Part shown: positions 9,100 to 16,468 of the stretch, piece after piece
Position numbering within the stretch: the stretch's first letter is position 1
Layout of the letters: each line of letters begins with the position of its first letter
DNA from: a bacterium TMED88
GTDB taxonomy: Bacteria > Myxococcota_A > UBA9160 > UBA4427
DNA: 39,941 nucleotides
Reading direction: 5' to 3'
Assembly (NCBI GenBank): GCA_002171515.1
Contig: NHEP01000091.1
Span: 1-39,941 of the forward strand
Program-made: the position numbers and the translations under genes
The notes under the pieces: generated by a model
Databases searched by the model: none
Seen by the model: only the letters and a program-made list of their open reading frames with translations
What the model was told of the DNA's origin: nothing

Positions 9100-9927
9100 T
9101 TATTCGGGTCGATGAGAGAGCGGGCCATTGGGCAGGCTGCCGTCGACATCGCGAAACCCGTAGGCCTCTGCGAGGGCTCGAGAAGTCCAAGCGCGGCCCG
9201 TCCGCTCGAGCCGTTGGGGATCGGCTGCGAGGGCCGCGGCCGCGCGGCCGGTAAAATAGAGAGACTCGGCTCCCGACCAGTCCAGGGCAGGCCCCCCCGC
9301 TTTCGCGGCGCCCTCGTTTCGCTCGGTGCGAACCAGCCCAGGCCAGAGCGAGGCGACGGTGATCGATCGCGACCTGAGTTCATGGGCAAAATCCGCCGTC
9401 ATGCGGTCGAGCGCTGCTTTACCGACCCCGTAGGCGACGTGCCAGGCGTATTCCTGGGCCCCAGAACTGCTGATGTTGATCAGGGTTGCCCCCGCGGAGC
9501 TCGCCATCAGAGGGACTGCGTGCCAGCTGGCCACGTAGGCTGAGCGAGTCCCGACGCCGATCATGTCGTCCCAATTCGAGATGGGGTTTTCGTGAAAGGG
9601 CCGGCGGGAGGTGAGCTCGGGTGGGATCTTGAAGGCGTTGTTGACGAGGACGTCGAGACGCCCCTGGTCTGCCCGAACCCTTTCGAACAGCGCTGCGACC
9701 GCCGCGTCGTCCCGGTGATCGCAAGCGATGGCGATGCCGTGCCCCCCCGCCTCGGTGACCTCCGACGCAGTGGTGCCGACTGTTCCAGGCATGTGGTTTC
9801 GGGGCTCGACGGTGCGGCCCGTGACGTAGACCGTGGCGCCGGCCCGGCCGAGTTCCACCGCGCATCCGCGACCAATTCCGCGACTGGCCCCGGTAACCAC
9901 CGCGACGGATCCCGAAAGCGAGGTCAA
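9100..9927 (-). CDS. SDR family NAD(P)-dependent oxidoreductase
   Basis: 275 residues. The cofactor motif TGASRGIG (12-19), NNA (95-97), the Ser at the ISSSG turn (about 152-155) and the Y165-x3-K169 catalytic pair are all present, so an active classical short-chain dehydrogenase is expected. The overall pattern, including the long loop after the NNA motif, resembles the DHRS1-like branch. The substrate is unknown. The start is TTG at 9925-9927, one base after the stop of the upstream amidohydrolase, with GGGAGCG in that gene's end serving as ribosome site. This tight spacing implies translational coupling, so it probably oxidises or reduces an intermediate made by the amidohydrolase. Third gene of the 11979-to-9100 operon. 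Confidence 0.93.
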   Translation of the reverse strand: MTSLSGSVAVVTGASRGIGRGCAVELGRAGATVYVTGRTVEPRNHMPGTVGTTASEVTEAGGHGIAIACDHRDDAAVAALFERVRADQGRLDVLVNNAFKIPPELTSRRPFHENPISNWDDMIGVGTRSAYVASWHAVPLMASSAGATLINISSSGAQEYAWHVAYGVGKAALDRMTADFAHELRSRSITVASLWPGLVRTERNEGAAKAGGPALDWSGAESLYFTGRAAAALAADPQRLERTGRAWTSRALAEAYGFRDVDGSLPNGPLSHRPE

Positions 9928-9928
9928 C

Positions 9929-11428
9929 TTATTCGCTCCCGGTGGCGAGGATCTGGGCGGCCTCGGCTTCTACCCGAGTGCCCACGAAAAAGTCAGGGTT
10001 CACCGTCGTATAGAAACGCACTGGGTTGGTGAAAACGAAATCTCGGAATCCGGCTTCATCCAGATTGCCATCCTCCACCAGTTCCCAGGCCTCTTCCAAA
10101 ATGCCACTCATTTCGGGCACGTCCCAATGGCCCATGTCTGAGCTGAACATGGCTCGAAGCTGCGCCCCCATCGGGTTGATTCGCTCGTCGAAGGCCCAGG
10201 CCACCATCGGGTCATCGGCTTCGCATCCGAAGTAGAACCTCGGGACGAAGAGATCGCGGATGTCTTCCTTCTGGGTGATCTCGCAGGCGGCATATTCGTC
10301 GAGATCAGGCGGTTCCGGTTCGAGACTTTGAAACGCCGTTGCGATGGCTTCACCCTCTTTCTTCATTCGTTCATTGCCATATCGGTCGAATAGATCGAGC
10401 AGCAGCGCACGGTCGATCCGGGCCGGGTCTAGCTGGTGAATCGACTGAGCATTGCGTTTTTCCCAATGGGAAACGAGCCCCGCGTAGAGCTCACAGGCCC
10501 AGGAGACACCGCCTTCCAGCAACCCGAAAGACAATTCGGGAAAGCGTCGGGTCACGCCGCCGAGAAAGAGCGAGCGACAGAGTGCCTCCATGCTCGCGCC
10601 AAACGAACCGATGTGATTCGAGACATAGCTCGAAATAGAACGGCGACTTCCCCAGCCCATGCCGGGGGTGTGGGACGCGGGGGCCACCTTGAGTTCAACG
10701 CAGCGGCGCCAAAAGGGGTCATAATCGTACGCGCTGTCGAGGCCAAGGGTGTCGATTCTTTCACCTGAGCCGGCACCCCAGTTGGGCTGCTGGCCGTGCA
10801 TGCTGTTGGCCTCGCCGGCATCGCCGATGGGGCGGTGGACGAGACCATTGATCATGATGGCCTTGAGGCCGAGCTCTCCGACAGCGTGCTCAAGTTCCGC
10901 GATGCCTTCTTCGGGCGTATGCATCGGAATCATGGCCGTGGGGGTCATGCGGTCTCCATATCCCCCGTAGAGTTCGGCGTGGTAGACATTCAGGGCCCGA
11001 CAGGCAATTTGACGAAGTTCCGCCTCTTTGATCGCGGGGGTCGTCAGAGTTCGGCTTGGGTAGAGAACGGCAAAGTCAATCCCAAAGTCATCCAGTCGCT
11101 CATAGAGGAGATTAGGGAGATGGGCGGTGGCTCGGTCGAGAGTGTTCGAGGACGGCAGCGTCCACCAAGGCGGCCGGGTGGTCCAGAGTTCGCGCCTTTC
11201 CTGCTCGCTCATCCGGCTCCAGGGGCGTAGCACGGTGTCGTCGTAATCGAGCCCACCTGCGGACTCGAATCGAGCGGCCAACTCGGGGCCCCCGAGGTCT
11301 TTCACGAAATCGAGAAAGAACCCCTTCATCACCGGGGCGGTCTCGATCCAGTGTCCATCCGCATCGACGACAGGGTGGCCAAGGTTTTGGCGTATCTTTG
11401 CGGAGCGTGTTTCGCGGGATCCGATCAT
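9929..11428 (-). CDS. Amidohydrolase family protein (COG2159-type TIM barrel)
   Basis: 499 residues from the ATG at 11426-11428, preceded by AGGAGAG. The N-terminal VDADGHW (about 21-27) and the late SSDMGHWDVPE (about residue 430) are the metal-binding ends of the barrel in the amidohydrolase_2 group, which includes decarboxylases such as ACMSD and C-C or C-N hydrolases of aromatic catabolism. The first metal motif reads DxDGHW instead of the usual DxHxH, so the metal site is modified. A cytoplasmic catabolic enzyme is inferred; the substrate is unknown. The start shares one base with the stop of the upstream unknown gene (TGATG), and the SDR begins 1 nt after its stop. The longer open frame upstream lacks a ribosome site and is coded by the other gene. 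Confidence 0.88.
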   Translation of the reverse strand: MIGSRETRSAKIRQNLGHPVVDADGHWIETAPVMKGFFLDFVKDLGGPELAARFESAGGLDYDDTVLRPWSRMSEQERRELWTTRPPWWTLPSSNTLDRATAHLPNLLYERLDDFGIDFAVLYPSRTLTTPAIKEAELRQIACRALNVYHAELYGGYGDRMTPTAMIPMHTPEEGIAELEHAVGELGLKAIMINGLVHRPIGDAGEANSMHGQQPNWGAGSGERIDTLGLDSAYDYDPFWRRCVELKVAPASHTPGMGWGSRRSISSYVSNHIGSFGASMEALCRSLFLGGVTRRFPELSFGLLEGGVSWACELYAGLVSHWEKRNAQSIHQLDPARIDRALLLDLFDRYGNERMKKEGEAIATAFQSLEPEPPDLDEYAACEITQKEDIRDLFVPRFYFGCEADDPMVAWAFDERINPMGAQLRAMFSSDMGHWDVPEMSGILEEAWELVEDGNLDEAGFRDFVFTNPVRFYTTVNPDFFVGTRVEAEAAQILATGSE

Positions 11429-11979
11429 CAGTCCATCTCTCCTAGCGCGCTGATTCGAACCGCTTGCTCGTCGGAATTGAAACGCGCTTGGTACGCCGCC
11501 TCGGTGACCCGGGGCAGTATGGTTTGCAGGGCGATCAGGTCGAGTTTTTTGACTGTTTCTTCTGCGCCCGCCCGGTCCAACATTTGCGGAAGGCGGGTGC
11601 CGATGCAGTCGAGTGCCCAGTCCACGGGGTCCCCGACCGCCGCCACGTCGATATGAACCATTTGGTTGGTTCGATCTTTCCACGAGACGTAGTGGTAATG
11701 GGGGTCCTCGTCAAAGCAGTCGAAGCGCAGGTGTTCCAATTTCTCGCCCCCTTCCACCGCATACACATGAAGGGAAACGCCGCGATCATCCATCCCTGCG
11801 CCCGGGCCCATGTCTGATCCCCGGGCGGTGGCTGTCTCACTGGAGGCTGCGATTTCTTCATCGAGTAGCCGGTACTCAACCCCAATCACAATTGGATTGG
11901 CTTTAAAAAATCGCGTCTGCGCCTCAATCGGAGGGATGGGCATGAGGTCGTAGTGGGTCACGCCTCGATCGTCTGCCAT
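11428..11979 (-). CDS. Hypothetical protein, first gene of the amidohydrolase-SDR operon
   Basis: 183 residues from an ATG at 11977-11979 preceded by AGGGGAG. I do not recognise the family. It is soluble, acidic, without signal peptide or membrane segment. Visible points are a His/Tyr cluster DPHYHY with an adjacent VSWKD in the middle, a DWALDCIGTRL helix, and a charged C-terminal helical part. Its TGA overlaps the next ATG by one base, so it is made with the amidohydrolase in a fixed ratio. A partner or accessory subunit is a reasonable guess but nothing in the sequence proves it. A second amidohydrolase gene is divergent on the other side, 201 nt away. Confidence 0.8.
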   Translation of the reverse strand: MADDRGVTHYDLMPIPPIEAQTRFFKANPIVIGVEYRLLDEEIAASSETATARGSDMGPGAGMDDRGVSLHVYAVEGGEKLEHLRFDCFDEDPHYHYVSWKDRTNQMVHIDVAAVGDPVDWALDCIGTRLPQMLDRAGAEETVKKLDLIALQTILPRVTEAAYQARFNSDEQAVRISALGEMD

Positions 11980-12180
11980 AGGCAACTCCCCTTCTTTCAC
12001 GGCCAAGAACGCATCCAGAGGGCCCTGGCCGCCCTCTAACATCGCGCAGTTGGCCGGACTTGCCAGGGGGGGCGCCGCCCAGCCTCGATGGCCCATCGTG
12101 CATTATAATCCGGACGGCGATCAACCCCTGCGCGACTCTCCGCGGGCATTGATCCCTTTACTGCAAGAGGAGGTCGACCC

Positions 12181-13356
12181 ATGGCGGATCTTGGATTCAA
12201 AGCGTTCGACGCCGATCATCACTACTACGAAGCCGAAGACGCATTTATCCGGCACGTCGATCCTAAGATGCAGCGTCGGTGCATGCAGTGGGCCGAATTG
12301 GGGGGTCGCAAGCGTCTTCTGGTGGGCGGTCGAATCAATCGCTTTATTCCGAATCCGACGTTTGACCCCGTGGCGCAACCGGGCTGCCTTGATGAATTTT
12401 TTCGAGGAAGGAACCCCGAAAATAAGAGCATGCCCGAGCTTTTCGGCCGGCTCGATCCGATCCATCCGGCCTATCGCAATCGAGAGGCTCGCCTCGACCA
12501 GCTAGACGATCAGGGGATCGAAGGGGCCTTTCTTTTTCCGACCCTCGGGGTGGGAATGCAGGAAAGCATGAGGAGTGACCCCGAAGCGGCCTGCGCGGCC
12601 TTTCGAGGGTTCAACCATTGGCTCGAGGAAGATTGGGGTTTCGCGTATCAGGAACGACTTTTTGCAGCGCCTTACATTTCCCTGGTGAATCCGCAGTGGG
12701 CGGAAGAAGAGGCCGAGTCACTGATCAGGCGAGGGGTTCGACTCGTTTGCATGGTGCCGGGGCCTGTGCCGTCCCTCGGTGGCACGCGCTCGCCGGGCGC
12801 CCCTGAGTTCGACGGCTTTTGGAGCCGCGTCGCCGAGGCCGGTGTCACGGTGGCTTTTCATTCGGGTGATGCCGGCTACCGGGTCTTCAGCGAGGCCTAC
12901 GGGGGGACTCGAGAGTTCAAAGCCTTCGCCTTTGATCCACTCGAACGCTGCATGTCGCCTGAACCGATTCACGACACCATGGCGGCTTTAGTGTGCCACG
13001 GTGTCTTCAATCGATTTCCAAAACTTCGCGTCGCGACCATTGAGTGTGGGAGTCAGTGGGTGGCCCCGCTCATTCGCCAGATGAAGAAGACCTACGGACA
13101 GATGTCGACGGCTTTCGAGGCGGACCCGGTCGAGCAATTCAGAGAACACGTTTGGGTTTCGCCCTACTACGAAGATGACCTAACGGGGCTAGCCACTCTG
13201 ATTGGCTCGGAGCGGATTCTCTTCGGATCGGACTATCCCCATGCGGAGGGACTCAGCGAGCCAACCGAGTTCATTCATGATCTCAAAGGCTTCTCTCAGG
13301 AAGCCGTTCGAGAGGTCATGCAGACGAACGCTCGCGCGCTCGTTCAAGCCTCCTGA
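12181..13356 (+). CDS. Amidohydrolase family protein (COG2159-type)
   Basis: 391 residues from an ATG with a strong AGGAGG site 8 nt upstream. The motifs DADHHYYE (10-17), a mid-barrel His in VAFHSGD and the late FGSDYPHAEG (348-357, metal Asp at 351) place it in the amidohydrolase_2 group. The first motif has D-x-D-H-H rather than D-x-H-x-H, a variant common in uncharacterised catabolic members. Cytoplasmic, probably Zn or Mn dependent. It is a distant relative of the amidohydrolase at 9929-11428 and transcribed away from it, so the two may serve related steps. Substrate unknown. Confidence 0.92.
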   Translation: MADLGFKAFDADHHYYEAEDAFIRHVDPKMQRRCMQWAELGGRKRLLVGGRINRFIPNPTFDPVAQPGCLDEFFRGRNPENKSMPELFGRLDPIHPAYRNREARLDQLDDQGIEGAFLFPTLGVGMQESMRSDPEAACAAFRGFNHWLEEDWGFAYQERLFAAPYISLVNPQWAEEEAESLIRRGVRLVCMVPGPVPSLGGTRSPGAPEFDGFWSRVAEAGVTVAFHSGDAGYRVFSEAYGGTREFKAFAFDPLERCMSPEPIHDTMAALVCHGVFNRFPKLRVATIECGSQWVAPLIRQMKKTYGQMSTAFEADPVEQFREHVWVSPYYEDDLTGLATLIGSERILFGSDYPHAEGLSEPTEFIHDLKGFSQEAVREVMQTNARALVQAS

Positions 13357-13383
13357 CCTGAACCGCCAGATGTCTTGGCCGGT

Positions 13384-14259
13384 TCAGCGTGCGTCCGAAG
13401 GGGCGATCTGATCTCGCTTCAGACTCACAAGATCCGAGAGCTTTTCGATGAGGGCCTCGGGAGCGCCCTTCCGAGTAAAGAGCACCGCCTGGGTGCAAAT
13501 GGTTTGAATCTTGGGCCCCTTGCCGCCGGGGCCGCCCATCACCGTACGGGCTTCGTAGACCGGCGAACCGTCGGAGCGAGCTGCCGTGAGTGCCTGATTA
13601 TTCAGGGGCATGAGTTCGAGTGCCTCGTTGGCATGAACTGCCCGCAGCATCTTGTGATCGCGATTGTTGGGATCGGTCACCCAGCCTACCGCGTCTAGGG
13701 ACCCGAGGGCCAAGTGGTTCAAAGCCAATGTGCCGCTTTCGGTTGACGCTCTGACGCGATCGAGTCCCACGATTAAGCTCTGAATGTAAGCCCAGCTCCA
13801 CAGCATCCCGCTGTCATAGTTTCCGATGGCGATTACCGCATAGGCCTCAGTGGCTTTTCCGGCGAGTTCTTCAAGGGTGGCTTTGGGGTCTTGTGCTCTT
13901 CGCGCGATGTACACGCATTCTGGAGCGATACGACCCACCGGCAGGATGTCTCGATATCGTTCGGCCTCTTGAGACTGCTTGACTGCGAAGACATCCGCTT
14001 GGGCGAAGGCGACATCGGCCTTACCCATCGCTAGGAGGTCTAGATTTTGACCGGATCCCTCGCTGGGCAGGTAGGCGAACTTGTAACCGGGCATCAGCTT
14101 TTCAAGGTTCCGGGCATAGACCGCCCGGTAGGTAAACCCCTTTCGACCGCTGGCGATTCGAATGACCGAGTCGTCGGCCTGGGCCCTACCTGAATCACCG
14201 GCCCCGATCAAAAGGAAGCAAAAAACGGTCACGAGTGAGAAAATGTGAGATCTTTTCAT
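13384..14259 (-). CDS. TAXI family TRAP transporter solute receptor
   Basis: 291 residues with a clear signal peptide (hydrophobic core SLVTVFCFLLIGAG, cleavage near AQA), so the protein is periplasmic. The pattern VIRIASGRKGFTYRAVYARNLEKL followed by a segment like SEGSGQNLDLLAMGKADVAFAQAD is that of TAXI receptors, which bind small organic acids or amino acids for a TRAP permease. No membrane subunit (DctM/DctQM fusion) is encoded nearby, so the receptor is an orphan here or works with a permease elsewhere. The ATG at 14257-14259 has no strong ribosome site. The start region overlaps the earliest possible start of the divergent gene but not its preferred one. Confidence 0.85.
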   Translation of the reverse strand: MKRSHIFSLVTVFCFLLIGAGDSGRAQADDSVIRIASGRKGFTYRAVYARNLEKLMPGYKFAYLPSEGSGQNLDLLAMGKADVAFAQADVFAVKQSQEAERYRDILPVGRIAPECVYIARRAQDPKATLEELAGKATEAYAVIAIGNYDSGMLWSWAYIQSLIVGLDRVRASTESGTLALNHLALGSLDAVGWVTDPNNRDHKMLRAVHANEALELMPLNNQALTAARSDGSPVYEARTVMGGPGGKGPKIQTICTQAVLFTRKGAPEALIEKLSDLVSLKRDQIAPSDAR

Positions 14260-14337
14260 GGTCAGATGGTATCGCGAGTGGGATGGGTCACCATTGGGAG
14301 ATTGATCTCATTCGCCAAGGGTTGGGGAAGGGCCGGA

Positions 14338-15780
14338 ATGCTCGCTCTCATGGTTCGGACCCAAGAAAAGGGCCCTCATGGTCTTCAGGCTTCTCGCCGG
14401 TTTCGATGCAGCCCGCTTGGGCTTCTCGCAACCATTGGCCTGTTCAGCGCGCTCGGGGCCGGGACACCACCCCACGATCCCGTTCAAGTCTTCTACCCGC
14501 AAGGGGAATGCGAAACGGGCGTTCTCGAGATTGAACTCTGGAACAGGACACTGAAGGCTTGGCGCCCCCATCCAGATCATCCCCGAGTCATGGCGAACAC
14601 ATGCCAAACCGAAGACGCTGGAGACCTCCTTAACGAGATCCGCGTCCGCTGCGCGGACCCCGCCAACGCGGCTCGAGGTTCCTCGTGGGTCACTGGGGTG
14701 CAGGTGTACGAACCCTCTGGAGCACCGGGTTGTCAGGGTCCAAACTTTTCTCTCCGGCGCCCAAATAGCCCGCGGATCACTCTGACGGCGCCCAGGGCGG
14801 ATCGCCCGGTCTCCGAACCGAACCGGACCCCGGCGCTCCGAGGCCAGGTCGAACTGACCCATGACGTGGTGGTGCTGGTTGATCAAACCCTCTTTACCTC
14901 GCTGGCTGCCTCCGAAGTTGAACCGGGGCGCGGTCCGCGCCTGACGCCAGAGCAGCTGATGCAGACCCTTGAAAAAGCGATTGGGGGCGCACTGGATCTT
15001 GAGGGGCCTCTGCGGCTGGCTTGGATTCCCTTCGCGGATCGGGGTGCCGCGCGCCCCCCGGTCGCGCGGCAGCCTGTGCCTCTTCTTTCCGACTCAGCCG
15101 GATGGCGGGCCGAGTCCCGTATCTTGGATCAAAAGGGAGCCGCGGCCCCAAGCTGGGTTTCGGGACTCGATCAGGCGATGGCCTCCTTGGGGGCCACTCA
15201 GGCCCCTGAAGCCCGACAGACGATTCTTTCAATCTTAGACGCTGCGGCGGCGTATCCGCTGGGACGGGCGGCTGGTTCATCCCCCGGGCATCGGCAGCGA
15301 GTGCTGTCGGCCGTGGAGCGGGCCGCGCAGTCTGGGATTGCCTTGGAGTTTCTCGTCATCGGTGCACCCGAGCGCGACTTACCCGAACTCGCTGGCCAAG
15401 TCCGGGCCAAGATTCGATCCGCCGGCTCCGGAGGCAGCGTGGCCGCCATTCCGGATAGCGAGGCCCTCACCCCTTCGGTTCTGGCCTTGCGGGTGCTCAG
15501 TCTGAGAGAGGTCCGGGTCGAGAACCTGACTACGGGAGGGGTCGCCGATCCGCTGGAGTGGGACGCCAGCGGGCAATTCAAAGGGCGCATTCCGCTTCAA
15601 GCTGGCCGCAACTTACTCCGGGTTCGCGCGCGTTTGTCTGGCGGCGAAGAGTTGACGGCCGATTTTGAAAGAGGATTTGACCCTTCGGCGCTTCGGCAGA
15701 AGCTTCGCGCCGAGGAGCGGGCCCGCATCGAGCGGGCCCGCTTGGGTGAGCTTTCGATCAAGGTCGAGGAGAGGCGCTAA
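14338..15780 (+). CDS. Exported protein with a degenerate VWA-like domain, hypothetical
   Basis: 480 residues from the ATG at 14338 (GGGGAAGGG upstream); ATGs at 14245, 14266 and 14350 are other options. The N-terminus carries a basic stretch and a hydrophobic segment (LGLLATIGLFSALGAG), which suggests export. The middle begins VVVLVDQTLFTS, which looks like the first strand of a von Willebrand A fold with the DxSxS metal motif replaced by DQTLF, so metal-dependent adhesion is doubtful. The region to about residue 400 alternates helices and strands as VWA domains do. The C-terminus is a beta-rich part and a charged helix. I do not recognise a named family. Its stop is 9 nt from the convergent peroxiredoxin stop. 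Confidence 0.8.
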   Translation: MLALMVRTQEKGPHGLQASRRFRCSPLGLLATIGLFSALGAGTPPHDPVQVFYPQGECETGVLEIELWNRTLKAWRPHPDHPRVMANTCQTEDAGDLLNEIRVRCADPANAARGSSWVTGVQVYEPSGAPGCQGPNFSLRRPNSPRITLTAPRADRPVSEPNRTPALRGQVELTHDVVVLVDQTLFTSLAASEVEPGRGPRLTPEQLMQTLEKAIGGALDLEGPLRLAWIPFADRGAARPPVARQPVPLLSDSAGWRAESRILDQKGAAAPSWVSGLDQAMASLGATQAPEARQTILSILDAAAAYPLGRAAGSSPGHRQRVLSAVERAAQSGIALEFLVIGAPERDLPELAGQVRAKIRSAGSGGSVAAIPDSEALTPSVLALRVLSLREVRVENLTTGGVADPLEWDASGQFKGRIPLQAGRNLLRVRARLSGGEELTADFERGFDPSALRQKLRAEERARIERARLGELSIKVEERR

Positions 15781-15789
15781 AAACGCCGG

Positions 15790-16263
15790 CTAAAGGGCGG
15801 CGAGGATCGATTCAGCGCTGCTGACGTCGAACTTCATCGGCTGTTCGACGGCGAGCTTGGTGACGACTCCGTCTTCGACGATGGCGGCGAAACGTTGTGC
15901 GCGCACGCCAAACCCGATCCCCGAGCCATCGAAGTCGAGCCCGAGTGCTCGGGACAGGTCGGCGTTTCCATCGGCGATCATGGTGACTTTGCCATCAGCA
16001 CCTCGGTCCTTGCCCCAGGCCTTCATCACGAAGGCATCATTCACCGAGAGGCAGATGATGTCGTCGACACCCTTGGCCTTGATCTCACTGGCTTTCTCGA
16101 TGAAGCCCGGGAGGTGTTGTTCCGAGCAGGTTGGTGTGAATGCGCCCGGCACGGCGAAGAGCACGACTTTTTTTCCGCCAAAAAGTTGCTCAGTGGTGAC
16201 GTCCTGCATGTCCTCGGTCTTGACGGTGACCGCGGGAATTTTCTCACCTTCTTGAATCGGCAT
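15790..16263 (-). CDS. Peroxiredoxin, Prx5/AhpE-like redoxin family
   Basis: 157 residues starting at the ATG 16261-16263; the longer open frame upstream has no ribosome site and no family similarity. The active-site segment is FAVPGAFTPTCSEQHLPGF, with the peroxidatic Cys at residue 46, as in bacterial and mitochondrial Prx5-type enzymes. The chain otherwise ends typically with AERFAAIVEDGVV and a short helix. It reduces H2O2 or organic hydroperoxides in the cytoplasm, with reducing power from glutaredoxin or thioredoxin depending on the branch. Here cysteine is kept, unlike the Sec form at 3415-3987, so the two are independent enzymes in different compartments. Confidence 0.95.
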   Translation of the reverse strand: MPIQEGEKIPAVTVKTEDMQDVTTEQLFGGKKVVLFAVPGAFTPTCSEQHLPGFIEKASEIKAKGVDDIICLSVNDAFVMKAWGKDRGADGKVTMIADGNADLSRALGLDFDGSGIGFGVRAQRFAAIVEDGVVTKLAVEQPMKFDVSSAESILAAL

Positions 16264-16468
16264 TTCTTGACTCCTGAATGGCTCCGGATTGCGACCGGTC
16301 TGAGGGGCACGATTATTAGGGCTCCAGAGCCTAACCCAGACCGCGGCGGCCGCAGGCTCTCTCCAGCAGGAAAAACAGCGCTCCCGGCTATACTGCCAGC
16401 TCCGTTTCAAGCCACTGATGAGGTTCGATTGTCGGGGCCCACGGATTACCGCTAAGAGGAGAGCGCCG

